NCBI RefSeq assembly: GCF_023953935.1
Contig: NZ_JAMLIW010000007.1
Location: forward strand, 82,627-146,626
Source: Thermomonas sp.
Lineage (GTDB): Bacteria > Pseudomonadota > Gammaproteobacteria > Xanthomonadales > Xanthomonadaceae
Length of the DNA: 64,000 bases
Direction of reading: 5' to 3'
Position numbers and translations under genes: made by a program. The notes below the pieces were generated by a model, which was not told where the DNA came from, did not search any database, and saw only the letters and a list, made by a program, of their open reading frames with translations. Shown here one piece after another: positions 1 through 9,182 of this stretch (position 1 is its first letter; every line of letters starts with the position of its first letter).

Positions 1-566
1 GCTTCGCTGGCATAGTCAAGGTTGACCTGCACGGTGCAGGTGCGCGCCATCATGTCCAGGCCCAGCGCGCCGACCTTGGGCATGTACTCGCGCATGATCT
101 GGTAGCGGCCCTTGGGCATCCAAGGCATCTCGTCGCGACGCCACTTCGGCTGGAAACCCATGCCTAGGAAGCCCAGCTGCAATTCGTCGGCCACTTCGCG
201 CACTTCGCGCAGGTGAGTGCCGACCTCGCGGCAGGTGTCGTGGATCGTGGCCAGCGGCGCGCCCGAGAGCTCGAGCTGGCCGGCCGGCTCCAGGCTCACC
301 GACGCACTGTCGCGGCTCAGCGCAATCGTGCGCCCCGCTTCCTGCTGCGGCTGCCAGCCGAAGCGGATCAGGCCGGTCAGCAGGGCTTCGATGCCACGCT
401 CACCGTCGAAGCTCGGTGGTCGCAGGTCGTCCAGCCGAAATCCGAACTTTTCGTGCTCGGTACCGATCCGCCACGCGTCGCGCGGCTTTTCGCCTTTGGC
501 CATCACCCCGGCCAATTGCTGTCGGTCGGTGATCGGCGTGTCGCTGGCGTGGCTGGGGCCGGACAT
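1..566 (-). CDS. gshA: Glutamate-cysteine ligase, N-terminal part (gene runs off the window)
   Basis: First enzyme of glutathione synthesis, joining glutamate and cysteine with ATP in the cytoplasm. The 188 visible N-terminal residues contain GTEHEKFGF near residue 40, typical of the plant/proteobacterial GCS2-like class, and further on the stretch YMPKVGALGLDMM followed by TCTVQVNLDY, which matches the family's substrate-binding region. The start is the ATG at 566-564; no better start lies upstream. The 3' part is beyond position 1. It lies 99 bp downstream of engB on the same strand, so the two may be co-transcribed. Identification rests on motif recognition; class assignment is inference. 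Confidence 0.85.
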   Translation of the reverse strand, partial: MSGPSHASDTPITDRQQLAGVMAKGEKPRDAWRIGTEHEKFGFRLDDLRPPSFDGERGIEALLTGLIRFGWQPQQEAGRTIALSRDSASVSLEPAGQLELSGAPLATIHDTCREVGTHLREVREVADELQLGFLGMGFQPKWRRDEMPWMPKGRYQIMREYMPKVGALGLDMMARTCTVQVNLDYASE

Positions 567-573
567 CGAGGAT

Positions 574-595
574 TCCTGAAATGAACGGTTCAGGA
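574..595. promoter_or_regulatory. Short inverted repeat just upstream of gshA
   Basis: TCCTGAA (574-580) and TTCAGGA (589-595) form a perfect 7-bp inverted repeat with an 8-base spacer, ending 8 bases upstream of the gshA start codon. It could be an operator or a hairpin in the leader. No known regulator site was recognised, so function is only suggested by position. Confidence 0.25.
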
Positions 596-665
596 TACCG
601 GGAACAATGTCAATGCGACGACACGCTGGCACGACCGCAGCGTTCCAACCGTGGGTGTAAAATCG

Positions 666-1283
666 CTACAGTTCCAGCCAGCTCGCCACCACCGCGCGCA
701 GCTCGTCCACGCCCAGTCTGGATTGCGCCGAAAACAGCTGCAGGCTCACCCCCTCCCCGTACACCCGCCACAGCTCCATCCGCACCGCCTGCTTGGTGTT
801 GCCGGCGGCGCCGCGGCTGAGTTTGTCGGCCTTGGTCAGCAGTACGTGGGCCGGCAGGCCGCGGTCGCGGGCGTGGGCCAGCATCATCCGGTCATAGTCC
901 TTGAGCGGATGGCGCACGTCCATTACCACCACCAGCCCGCGCAGCGCGAACCGGTCGCGGAAATAATCGCCAAGGAACGCCTGCCAGTGCGCCTGCAAGT
1001 CCTGCGGCACCTTGGCGTAGCCATAGCCTGGCAGATCCACCAGATAGCGCGCGTCCTTGGGCGGAACGCCGAAATACACCAGTTGCTGGGTCCGGCCCGG
1101 GGTCTTGGAGACCCGCGCCAGCGCATTTTGCTGGCACAGGGCGTTGAGCGCCGAGGATTTCCCGGCGTTGGAGCGGCCCGCAAATGCCACTTCGAAGCCC
1201 CCGTCGGGCGGCAGCTGCTGCGTGGTGTGCGCCGCCAGCAGATAGCGCGCGCCGGTAAACGGGTTCGGGGTAGCCATTGGCAT
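666..1283 (-). CDS. engB: Ribosome biogenesis GTPase EngB/YsxC
   Basis: Essential TRAFAC-class GTPase that helps assemble the large ribosomal subunit. The G1 loop GRSNAGKS lies at residues 36-43, G3 DLPG at 83-86 and G4 TKAD at 150-153, with the family's TPGRTQ switch I segment between them. The ATG at 1283 gives 205 residues, in line with the usual 195-210; the ATG at 1277 is an equally possible start. An upstream in-frame extension to 1358 is not homologous to the family. It is divergent from the cytochrome c4 gene, an arrangement also typical of Xanthomonas-type genomes. Confidence 0.95.
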   Translation of the reverse strand: MPMATPNPFTGARYLLAAHTTQQLPPDGGFEVAFAGRSNAGKSSALNALCQQNALARVSKTPGRTQQLVYFGVPPKDARYLVDLPGYGYAKVPQDLQAHWQAFLGDYFRDRFALRGLVVVMDVRHPLKDYDRMMLAHARDRGLPAHVLLTKADKLSRGAAGNTKQAVRMELWRVYGEGVSLQLFSAQSRLGVDELRAVVASWLEL

Positions 1284-1394
1284 AGCATCGCACGAGCCGG
1301 CACCCTGACCGCACCGGTTTGACCGCAGATGCCCTGCCGACCATAATTTCCGCGTCACGCGGCCACCGGCCGCCCTTACGCTTCGGGGTTACGC

Positions 1395-2138
1395 ATGCGT
1401 CTTGCCCATGCCTTTGCCGGCCTTGCCTGTCTCGCCCTCGCGGCGGTCGCCTATGCCCAGAGCACGGCCATCCCCGCGCCCGACGCGGCGCCGGTCCAAG
1501 CCGCACCGCTGACCGAAGCGCCGGCGCACTGGGGCGATGCCAAGGCCGGCCAGGCCAAGGCCGCCATCTGCGCCGCCTGCCACGGCCTCGACGGCAACGC
1601 GATGCAGCAGAATGCCCCGCGCCTGGCCGGCATGCCCGAACGCTACATCGCCGACCAGCTCCATCTGTTCAAAAGCGGCCAGCGCACCAGCGGCCTGGCG
1701 GCGGTGATGGCCCCCTTTGCCGGCATCCTCAGTGCACAGGACATGCGCAACGTCGGTGCCTGGTACGCCGGCCAGAAATCCGGCGCCGGCATCGCCGATG
1801 ACAGCGTCATCGCCAGCGGCCCGAACAAGGGGATGAAGTTCTACGAAGTGGGTGAACGCCTGTTCCGCGGCGGTGACGCGGCGCGCGGCCTGCCGGCCTG
1901 CATGGCCTGCCACGGCGCGACCGGCGCCGGCAATCCAGGCCCGGCCTATCCGTCGCTGCACGGCCAGGACGCGGCTTATGTGACGCGCCGGCTCGAGGAG
2001 TACCGCACCGGCACGACGAACTATGCCAATCCGGCGCATTTCGCGCTGATGGCCAGCGTCGCCAAAACCCTGACCGACGAAGAGATCCATTCGCTGGCCA
2101 GCTACGTGCAAGGCCTGCACGCACGCACGGCGCAGTGA
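1395..2138 (+). CDS. Diheme cytochrome c4
   Basis: Periplasmic electron carrier with two class I cytochrome domains, probably feeding the terminal oxidase encoded further along the window. A signal peptide ends near AYAQS (residues 19-23). Heme-binding CXXCH motifs are CAACH (59-63) and CMACH (169-173), each followed later by a likely methionine axial ligand (MAPF, MASV). Length of 247 residues fits c4. It starts the group with two dsbA-like genes, which is notable because c-type cytochrome maturation needs thiol redox control; that link is inference. Confidence 0.93.
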   Translation: MRLAHAFAGLACLALAAVAYAQSTAIPAPDAAPVQAAPLTEAPAHWGDAKAGQAKAAICAACHGLDGNAMQQNAPRLAGMPERYIADQLHLFKSGQRTSGLAAVMAPFAGILSAQDMRNVGAWYAGQKSGAGIADDSVIASGPNKGMKFYEVGERLFRGGDAARGLPACMACHGATGAGNPGPAYPSLHGQDAAYVTRRLEEYRTGTTNYANPAHFALMASVAKTLTDEEIHSLASYVQGLHARTAQ

Positions 2139-2214
2139 TTGCCGCGCATTCATCCGCCGTTCGCCGGCAATCGCGCAGGCTGACTTCCCTGACTTGAACC
2201 CGGAGACGGATTCG

Positions 2215-2907
2215 ATGCGTGCGCTACTGTTGTTCATTGCCCTGTTCCTGACCAGCGCACCGTTCGCGGCACAGGCCCAGGCGAAGCTTGCCGGCCTGAC
2301 CGAAGGCGTCGAATACACCCGCATCGAAGGTGGCCAGCCTTACCGGCAATTGCCACCGGGCATGGTGGAAGTGGCCGAGGTGTTTGCCTACACCTGCCCG
2401 CACTGCGCGCACTTCGCGCCGATGATCGAGGCTTGGGCCAAGACGCTGCCGCCGCACGCGCGCGTGGTGTACGTCCCCGGCGTGTTCGGCCGGGACGACG
2501 CCTGGGCGCGGGCCTACTTCGCCGAAGAAGCGACCAAAACCATCCCGCTGCTGCACCGCAGTTTCTTCACCGCGATCCACGAATCCGGCGAACTGCCGCA
2601 GAACGCCGGCACCGCCCAGATCGGTCAGTACGCCGGCCGCGTTCGCGGCGTGAATGCGGCTGCGTTCAACGCCGCGCTGACCAATGACGCCGCGCTGGTG
2701 CCCAAGCTGCGCGCCGCCTACGAGTTCGCGCAGCGCAGTGGCGTCGAAGGCACCCCCTCGATCATCGTTGCCGGCCGCTACATGATCCGCGGCAACAGCT
2801 ACGAAAGCCTGCTGGCCAATGCCCGCAAAGTAGTGAACGCGCTGGCGCCGCGCCGCGCCGCCGCACCGGCCCGCCCCGCCGCCGCACCGGCGGCCAAGCG
2901 CCCCTGA
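2215..2907 (+). CDS. dsbA: Thiol:disulfide interchange protein, DsbA type
   Basis: Periplasmic disulfide-introducing oxidoreductase. A signal peptide of about 22 residues is followed by a thioredoxin fold with active site CPHC at residues 61-64, the classical DsbA sequence, and a cis-proline in GTPSIIV. The C-terminus ends in an Ala/Pro/Arg-rich tail with no obvious function. ATG 2215 is preceded by a GGAG-type ribosome site around 2202; the TTG at 2194 would put a non-signal extension ahead of the hydrophobic core. The gene is followed 20 bp later by a second DsbA-like gene. Confidence 0.92.
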   Translation: MRALLLFIALFLTSAPFAAQAQAKLAGLTEGVEYTRIEGGQPYRQLPPGMVEVAEVFAYTCPHCAHFAPMIEAWAKTLPPHARVVYVPGVFGRDDAWARAYFAEEATKTIPLLHRSFFTAIHESGELPQNAGTAQIGQYAGRVRGVNAAAFNAALTNDAALVPKLRAAYEFAQRSGVEGTPSIIVAGRYMIRGNSYESLLANARKVVNALAPRRAAAPARPAAAPAAKRP

Positions 2908-2927
2908 TCCCGCCCGAGGAAGCTGCC

Positions 2928-3836
2928 ATGATCCGCCTGCGCCACGTCCTGCTCCTGCTCGCCCTGCTGCCGCTGGCAGCCTGCAACCGCGAAACGCCGG
3001 CGCCGGTGACCGGCAGCGGCTCCGCAGCGACGGCCGGCGCCGGCGCAACCGTCGCCGCGGCCAGTGCGGAAGACCCGCAGCGCGCCGCTGCCGCCGCTGC
3101 GGCGATCAAGAAAGCCGAAGAGGAGGCCGCACGCCTGCCGCCGCCGGTCGAGGGCACCGACTATGTGGTGATCCCCAACGGCCAGCCCTATGACACGCCG
3201 CCGGGCAAGGTCGAACTGGCCGAATTCTTCGGCTATGTCTGCCCGTTCTGCGCCGCGGTCGAACCGACGGTGGCCGCGATGCGCGACAAGCTGCCGCCCG
3301 ACGTGCACTTCGTCTCCATCCCGGCGCCATTCGGCGGACCGTGGGAGAACTACGCCAAGGCGTTCTACGCCGCCGATGCGCTGGGCATCGTGCCGCAGAC
3401 CCACGAGGAGATGTTCCGCGCCATCCACATCGACCGCAGCCTCAAGGGCGAGCGCGGCATGGATTCGCCCGAAGACATCGCCGCGTTCTACGCCAACTAC
3501 GGCGCCGACCCGAAGCAGTTCCTCAGCAGCATGCAGAGCTTCGCGATCGCCACCAAGGTCAACCGAGCCCGCCAGTACATGACCGCCGCGTTCGCCAACG
3601 GCGACCAGATGGGCACGCCGGCCTTCGTCATCAACGGCAAGTACCGGGTCAAGGGCCGGACGGTCGACGACATGTTCCGGATCATCAACCAGCTGGTCCA
3701 GATGGAACGCCGCAAGCTGCACGAAACGGGCGCGCCGGCACCGACCGCCGAATCAGCCCCTGCCGCTGCGCCTGCCGCTGCGGCCCCTGCCACCGAAGCG
3801 CCGGCGGCCGCCGCGGCCGGGACCAACGGCGGCTGA
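2928..3836 (+). CDS. DsbA-family lipoprotein with CPFC active site
   Basis: A second periplasmic thiol oxidoreductase, here predicted to be membrane-anchored: the signal peptide ends in the lipobox LAAC with the lipidated cysteine at residue 19. An Ala-rich linker (about 20-70) leads to a DsbA/DsbC-like fold with CPFC at residues 105-108 and cis-proline in GTPAFVING. The C-terminus is an Ala/Pro-rich low-complexity tail. The non-canonical CXXC dipeptide suggests a different redox potential from its CPHC neighbour. Such paired DsbA genes occur in Xanthomonas; division of labour is not shown by sequence. Confidence 0.9.
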   Translation: MIRLRHVLLLLALLPLAACNRETPAPVTGSGSAATAGAGATVAAASAEDPQRAAAAAAAIKKAEEEAARLPPPVEGTDYVVIPNGQPYDTPPGKVELAEFFGYVCPFCAAVEPTVAAMRDKLPPDVHFVSIPAPFGGPWENYAKAFYAADALGIVPQTHEEMFRAIHIDRSLKGERGMDSPEDIAAFYANYGADPKQFLSSMQSFAIATKVNRARQYMTAAFANGDQMGTPAFVINGKYRVKGRTVDDMFRIINQLVQMERRKLHETGAPAPTAESAPAAAPAAAAPATEAPAAAAAGTNGG

Positions 3837-3854
3837 TTCCCGGCTACGCTGATC

Positions 3855-4613
3855 GTGGACAAACGCCGGCTGCGCCTGCTGAGCGCCAACATCCAGGCCG
3901 GCAACAGCACGCGCGGCTACAAGGACTACATCACCCACAGCTGGTCGCACGTCCTGCCCGGTGGCAACAAGCGCAGTGCGCTTGACGCCATCGCCGAGCT
4001 CGCCGGCCAGCACGACATCGTCGGCCTGCAGGAGACCGACCCCGGCAGCCTGCGCTCGGGCTTCACCAACCAGACCCACTACCTCGCCGAGCGCGCGGGT
4101 TTTTCCTGGTGGAGCCATCAGCCCAACCGCACGATCGGCAAGCTGGCCTCGACCGCGAACGGCCTGCTCAGCCGGATCGAACCCAAGTCGATCGAAGAAC
4201 ACCCGCTGCCGGGGCGGATCAGCGGGCGCGGCGTGCTGCTGGCCAATTTCGGCAGCGACAGCAACGCGCTGGCGGTTGCCATCGCCCATCTGTCACTGGG
4301 CAACCAATCGCGCCAGTACCAGCTCGACTTCATCGCCGAGCTGCTCGCGGACAGCCCGAACGCGGTCCTGATGGGCGACTTCAACTGCGATCCCGATTGC
4401 CGGGAGATGCATGCGCTGTTCCGCAAAACGCACCTGCAGCCGCCTTCGCAACGCATTCCGACCTTCCCTTCCTGGCGCCCGCTGCGCGCGATCGACCACC
4501 TGCTGGTGACGCCGGCGCTGTCGATCGCCGAGATGCGCGCGGTCCCGGCGGCGCAGTCGGACCACCTGGCGCTTTCGGTCGATCTGGACGTTCCCGAGGC
4601 CGCGCTGCGCTGA
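3855..4613 (+). CDS. Endonuclease/exonuclease/phosphatase-fold hydrolase
   Basis: EEP-superfamily metal-dependent phosphodiesterase of unknown substrate. Recognisable catalytic blocks in order: SANIQAG (metal/Asn), GLQETD (metal-binding Glu), AIAHLSLG, MGDFNCDPD (catalytic Asp/Asn) and IDHLLVTP plus QSDHLALS (Asp-His pair). There is no signal peptide, so it is likely cytoplasmic. The start used is GTG at 3855, 18 bp after the preceding stop; homology begins immediately after it. It closes the c4-dsbA group and converges on the permease gene at 4629. Confidence 0.85.
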   Translation: MDKRRLRLLSANIQAGNSTRGYKDYITHSWSHVLPGGNKRSALDAIAELAGQHDIVGLQETDPGSLRSGFTNQTHYLAERAGFSWWSHQPNRTIGKLASTANGLLSRIEPKSIEEHPLPGRISGRGVLLANFGSDSNALAVAIAHLSLGNQSRQYQLDFIAELLADSPNAVLMGDFNCDPDCREMHALFRKTHLQPPSQRIPTFPSWRPLRAIDHLLVTPALSIAEMRAVPAAQSDHLALSVDLDVPEAALR

Positions 4614-4628
4614 GCGTCGAACGCAACC

Positions 4629-5432
4629 TCAATCCAGCGCACTGTACGCAAACGCCACGCCCACGCCCAGCAGGAACAGCGCGAACACCCGCCGCAGCAT
4701 CACGCCGTCGATCGCATGCGCGATTCGCGCGCCCAGCGGCGCGAACAATACCGAGGTGCCGGCCACGCCCAGCGCCGCCGGCAGATAGACGAAGCCCACC
4801 GACCACGGCAGCGCCAGGGCACCCGCCGGCGCCTGCAGCGCGTAGCCGAGCGCGCTGCCCAGGCCGATGAAGACGCCGCAGGCCGACGAGGTGCCTACGG
4901 CGCGCACCGGCGTCACTCCGCGCCAGACCAGCAGTGGCACGGTCAGGCTGCCGCCGCCGATGCCGACGATGGCGGACAACCCGCCGATCACCCCACCCGC
5001 CAGCGCGTAGCCGGGCCCGCGCGGCGCCTCCGCGCGTTCAGCGCGCCCGCCCGCCTTCGGCAACAGCATCTGCACCGCGACGATCAGGCAATAGACCGCC
5101 ACGCACCAGCGCAGCACCCGACCGTCCAGGCCAATCGCCAGCCGGCTGCCCAGCCAGCCGCCGATCAGGATGCCAGGCACCATCCACGCCACGGTGGGCC
5201 ACAGCACGCTGCCGCGGCGGTGGTGCGCCCGCGCTGAAGACGCCGCGGTCAGGACGATGCTGGCCAGCGAACTGGCCAGCGCCGCGTGCATCGCCGCGGC
5301 TTCGGGCACGCCCATGTGCGGAAACAGCCACGCCAGCGCGGCCACCAGCAGCAGCCCGCCGCCAATGCCCAGCAGGCCGGCCATCACGCCCACGCAGGCG
5401 CCCAGCAGCAGGTACAGGGCCAATGCGGTCAT
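4629..5432 (-). CDS. TauE/SafE (TSUP) family membrane permease
   Basis: Predicted inner-membrane transporter of 267 residues with about eight hydrophobic segments, built as two similar halves. The glycine-rich repeat GLLGIGGGLLLV (residues 19-30) and its counterpart AIVGIGGGSLTVPLL near residue 160 are diagnostic of the sulfite exporter TauE/SafE family, whose members move sulfite, sulfonates or other organic anions. Substrate cannot be told from sequence. It is divergent from the slt gene with only 49 bp between start codons. Confidence 0.88.
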   Translation of the reverse strand: MTALALYLLLGACVGVMAGLLGIGGGLLLVAALAWLFPHMGVPEAAAMHAALASSLASIVLTAASSARAHHRRGSVLWPTVAWMVPGILIGGWLGSRLAIGLDGRVLRWCVAVYCLIVAVQMLLPKAGGRAERAEAPRGPGYALAGGVIGGLSAIVGIGGGSLTVPLLVWRGVTPVRAVGTSSACGVFIGLGSALGYALQAPAGALALPWSVGFVYLPAALGVAGTSVLFAPLGARIAHAIDGVMLRRVFALFLLGVGVAFAYSALD

Positions 5433-5481
5433 CGGGTGTGGCCGGGGAATGCGTTCATTTCTGCTCGGTTATAGTCCGGTC

Positions 5482-7524
5482 ATGCACAAAACCGCGTCGA
5501 TATTGCTCGCTTTCCTGTTTGGCGTCAGCAGCGCGCCGTCGCTGCCGGCGGCTGCAGCCCCGAATCAGGTCGGCACACTGGCTGCCCGCGCGCCGATCCT
5601 GATCCCGCCACCCGATCCGGCGCTGAAAGCCGCCTTCGACGCCGCTGACCGCAGCGGACTGGGCGATCTGGCGCTGGCCGGTTTCCGCAGCCAACCGCTG
5701 GCAGGCTGGCTGGAATACGCCGCGCTGCGGCGGCGCCTCGATACCTTGCCGGTCGAACGCGGCAGCGCCTTCCTTGCCGCCCATCCGGGGGAACCGGTCG
5801 CCGCGGCCTTCCGCAGCGAATGGCTCGCCGCGCTGGCCAAGCGCAATGCCTGGCAGGCCTTCCTCGCGCAGTGGGACCCTGCGATCGACGACATCACGCT
5901 GCGCTGCCTGCGCCTGCAGGCGCTGATGGCCGTCAACCGCACCGATCCGCAATGGACGCAGGAGGCGCAGGCGCTGTGGCGCAGCAGCGGCAAATCACTG
6001 CCCGCGCAGTGTGACGCGCCGTTCGCCCTGCTGGCCGCACAGGGTGGCCTGACCGATGCGCTGCGCTGGGAACGCTTCGATCTGGCCGCCGACGTGGTGC
6101 AGACCGGCGTCATGCGCGCGATCGCCCGCGACCTGCCTGCGGCGGATGCCGCGCAGGCCAACGCCTGGGCGGCGTATGTCGATGCGCCCAACGGCCAAGT
6201 CGGCGGCTGGCCCAAGACCGCGCGCAGCCGTCTGGTGGCCGCGGCGGCGCTGGAAAAATTCGCCCGCAAGAATCCGGGCGCGGCCGAAGCCCTGCTCCCG
6301 TCGATCGCTTCAACGCTGCAATTCACCGATGCCGATCGCGGCCGGGTGCTGGCCCAGATCGCGCTGCAGTCGGCGGCCTCCTTCACCCCGGATGCCGCCC
6401 GCCGGCTGGCCGCCGTGCCCGCCGTCGGCTATGACGCCACCCTGCACGAATGGCGCGTGCGCGAGGCGATCGCGCGCAGCGACTGGGCCGGCGCACTGGC
6501 CGCAATCAAACGCATGCCCGATGCCCAGCGCAACGATTCCCGCTGGCTGTATTTCGCTGCCCGCACCAGCGCCCTGACGGGAGATGCGGCAGGAGCGAAA
6601 GCCCTCTACGCGCAGGCCGCACGCAGCAGCGACTACTACGGCTTCCTTGCCGCCGACCGGCTGGACCAACCCTATGCCCTGTGCCCGCTGCAATCGCCTG
6701 CGCCGCAGGCAACCAAGCTGACCATCGCCCGCGATCCGGGCCTGGTGCGGGCGCTCCAGCTCCATCAGCTGGGCCGCAAGGCCTGGGCGGTGAAGGAATG
6801 GAACGCCGCGGTGGCGCGGTTCAGCGACCCGCAGCGCTGGCTGGCGGTCGAGGTGGCGCAGGACAACGGCTGGTTCGACCGCGGCGTGTTCGGGCTGATC
6901 AACGTGGCCGGCAAGCGCCACCCGGACGAGCGGCGGCTGTATTCCTTGCGCTTTCCGCTGCACCACGGCGCCACGATCCGGCGCGAGGCGGCGCGCAACG
7001 CGCTCGATCCTTCCTGGATCGCCGCCGAAATCCGCGCCGAATCCATCTTCGATCCGCGCGCGCGCTCACCCGCCGATGCCCGCGGCCTGATGCAGGTGCT
7101 GCCGTCCACCGGCGCCACCCTGGCGCGCCGGCTCGGCGTGGCCTTGCCCAGCGCCGAAGCCCTGTACGACGCCGACACCAGCATCACCCTCGGCACCGCC
7201 TACCTGCGCCAGCTGATGGACCGCTTCAACGGCAAGCCTTATCTGGTGATCGCCGGCTACAACGCCGGCCCCGGCGCCGCCAACCGCTGGCTCACGCAGC
7301 GGCCGAACCTGGAACCGGATTTCTGGATCGAGACCATCGGCTATAAAGAGACCCGCGAATACGTCGCCCGGGTGCTTGGTTTCAGCACCATTTACGACTG
7401 GCGGCTGGACGGCAACGCCCGCCGCGTCAGCGACCGCATGCTCGGGATCATCAACGGACCGCGCAAGGGCTTTGCCTGCCCGGAGGCCACGCCTGCCGCA
7501 GCCCCGCCGCCTGCGCGGCGCTGA
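5482..7524 (+). CDS. slt: Soluble lytic murein transglycosylase
   Basis: Periplasmic enzyme cleaving the MurNAc-GlcNAc bond of peptidoglycan with 1,6-anhydro product formation. The 680-residue product starts with a signal peptide, then a long alpha-superhelical U/L domain, then a C-terminal goose-lysozyme-like domain: catalytic Glu in [13 protein letters not shown], followed by [12 protein letters not shown] and [13 protein letters not shown], all hallmarks of family 1A Slt70. The ATG at 5482 is chosen because it opens the signal peptide; upstream in-frame sequence overlaps the divergent permease. It ends 17 bp before cca. Confidence 0.93.
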   Translation: MHKTASILLAFLFGVSSAPSLPAAAAPNQVGTLAARAPILIPPPDPALKAAFDAADRSGLGDLALAGFRSQPLAGWLEYAALRRRLDTLPVERGSAFLAAHPGEPVAAAFRSEWLAALAKRNAWQAFLAQWDPAIDDITLRCLRLQALMAVNRTDPQWTQEAQALWRSSGKSLPAQCDAPFALLAAQGGLTDALRWERFDLAADVVQTGVMRAIARDLPAADAAQANAWAAYVDAPNGQVGGWPKTARSRLVAAAALEKFARKNPGAAEALLPSIASTLQFTDADRGRVLAQIALQSAASFTPDAARRLAAVPAVGYDATLHEWRVREAIARSDWAGALAAIKRMPDAQRNDSRWLYFAARTSALTGDAAGAKALYAQAARSSDYYGFLAADRLDQPYALCPLQSPAPQATKLTIARDPGLVRALQLHQLGRKAWAVKEWNAAVARFSDPQRWLAVEVAQDNGWFDRGVFGLINVAGKRHPDERRLYSLRFPLHHGATIRREAARNALDPSWIAAEIRAESIFDPRARSPADARGLMQVLPSTGATLARRLGVALPSAEALYDADTSITLGTAYLRQLMDRFNGKPYLVIAGYNAGPGAANRWLTQRPNLEPDFWIETIGYKETREYVARVLGFSTIYDWRLDGNARRVSDRMLGIINGPRKGFACPEATPAAAPPPARR

Positions 7525-7541
7525 ACGGCACCGTCGCCGCG

Positions 7542-8795
7542 ATGCTGCCCGCGCCCGTGCAAACCTACCTCGTCGGCGGCGCGGTCCGCGACGCGCTGCT
7601 GGGCCTGCCCCCCGGCGACCGCGATTTCGTGGTGGTAGGCGCAACCGCCCAACAGATGTTGGACGCCGGCTTCAAGCAGGTCGGCCGCGATTTCCCGGTG
7701 TTCCTGCATCCGCAGACCGGCGAGGAATACGCGCTGGCGCGCACCGAACGCAAATCCGGGCGCGGCTACACCGGCTTTGCCGTCCACGCCAACCCTTCGG
7801 TGACGCTGGAAGAAGACCTGCGTCGGCGCGATTTCACCATCAACGCGATCGCGCGGGCCGAAGACGGCACGCTGGTCGATCCGTTCGGCGGTGCGGGCGA
7901 CATCGAGGCGCGGGTGCTGCGGCATGTCGGCGATGCGTTCGTCGAAGACCCGCTGCGGGTGCTGCGGGCGGCGCGCTTCATGGCTCGCTTGGCGCCGCTG
8001 GGCTTCACCGTGGCACCGGAAACAATCGCGCTGATGCGGCAGATGGCGGCCAGCGGCGAGCTCGACGCGCTGGTACCTGAGCGGGTCTGGCAGGAATTGG
8101 GCAAGGCATTGCGCAGCGCAGCGCCCTCCGCCTTCCTGCAATGCCTGCGTGCTGCCGACGCCCTGCGCGTGGTGCTGCCGGAAGTCGATGCCCTGTACGG
8201 GGTCCCGCAGCGCGCCGATTACCACCCGGAGATCGATACCGGCACCCACGTCGAGATGGTCTGCGACATGGCTGCACGGCTGACGCCGGGTGACGAGCTG
8301 ATCGGCTACGGCGCGCTCTGTCATGACCTCGGCAAGGCGCTCACGCCGGCGGCCGAACTGCCGCGCCACGTCATGCACGAACAGCGCGGCGTCGCCGTCG
8401 CCAACGCCATGAGCGAGCGCCTGAAGGCGCCGAGCGAGCACCGCGAGCTGGCGGCATTGTGCAGCCGCGAGCACCTGCTGGTGCACCGCATCGCCGAGCT
8501 GAAGCCGGCCACGATCCACGACCTGATCGCCCGCTGCGACGGCTTCCGCAAACCCATGCGAATCGATCAGCTCGCCACCGTCTGCGAGGCCGACGCGCGC
8601 GGCCGCACCGGGCATGCCGAAACGCCCTACCCCCAGGCCGCCACGCTGCGGCGGCTGTTCGCGGCAGCGCAATCGGTGCGCGGCGATGCGATCGCGGCCA
8701 GCGGCCTCAAGGGCCCGGACTTCGGCGCGGCATTGCGCAAGGCGCGGATCGCCGCCATCGCACAGGCAAGGTCACAGCCGGCGATCGAACCTTAG
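7542..8795 (+). CDS. cca: Multifunctional CCA-adding tRNA nucleotidyltransferase
   Basis: Adds and repairs the CCA 3' end of tRNA; in gammaproteobacteria it also carries phosphodiesterase/phosphatase activity. Class II features: GGAVRD at residues 13-18, the metal-binding DRDF just after, RRDFTINA, and the neck motif [14 protein letters not shown]-terminal HD domain with CHDLGKAL is present, as in the E. coli-type multifunctional form. Length of 417 residues agrees. The last 24 bp overlap the tail of the convergent VanZ-like gene (8772-8795). Confidence 0.95.
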   Translation: MLPAPVQTYLVGGAVRDALLGLPPGDRDFVVVGATAQQMLDAGFKQVGRDFPVFLHPQTGEEYALARTERKSGRGYTGFAVHANPSVTLEEDLRRRDFTINAIARAEDGTLVDPFGGAGDIEARVLRHVGDAFVEDPLRVLRAARFMARLAPLGFTVAPETIALMRQMAASGELDALVPERVWQELGKALRSAAPSAFLQCLRAADALRVVLPEVDALYGVPQRADYHPEIDTGTHVEMVCDMAARLTPGDELIGYGALCHDLGKALTPAAELPRHVMHEQRGVAVANAMSERLKAPSEHRELAALCSREHLLVHRIAELKPATIHDLIARCDGFRKPMRIDQLATVCEADARGRTGHAETPYPQAATLRRLFAAAQSVRGDAIAASGLKGPDFGAALRKARIAAIAQARSQPAIEP

Positions 8796-9182
8796 CAACA
8801 GGTCGCGCAGCGGCGTGAACGCCGTCGCCAGCCCGATCAACACCCCCACGGTATTGGCCAGTGCATCCATCCGGTCGGCGGCGCGGCCCATTCCCATCGC
8901 GCCTTGCAGGTATTCCAAGCCGATCCCGAGAAACACCAGCACCACGCACACGAACCCCCAGGACAGCCGCCGCTGGAACAATTGCACCGCGCCCGCCGAC
9001 AGCACCGCGTACGCCAGGAAGTGTTCGAACTTGTCGCTGACCCCGACCTCGGGCAGATCCTGCACCGGCAGCAGCGAGCCGAACACCACCACGGCAATGG
9101 CCAGCATCCACAGCCCGGTCCATAGCCAGGGCCGCCGGAACGGCTTGAGCGAACGTCCGAACCGGGGCTTTGGCGCGTTCAC
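8772..9182 (-). CDS. VanZ-like membrane protein
   Basis: Small integral membrane protein (136 residues) with about four hydrophobic segments and the VanZ-like [10 protein letters not shown] signature after the first one. VanZ relatives modulate teicoplanin susceptibility in enterococci, but most bacterial homologues have no known job. The start is chosen as the GTG at 9182-9180, which overlaps the TGA of the upstream methyltransferase gene as GTGA; the ATG at 9251 would add 23 residues unlike the family. It ends the tsaD-folB-led chain and runs into the 3' end of cca. Confidence 0.78.
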   Translation of the reverse strand: MNAPKPRFGRSLKPFRRPWLWTGLWMLAIAVVVFGSLLPVQDLPEVGVSDKFEHFLAYAVLSAGAVQLFQRRLSWGFVCVVLVFLGIGLEYLQGAMGMGRAADRMDALANTVGVLIGLATAFTPLRDLLLRFDRRL

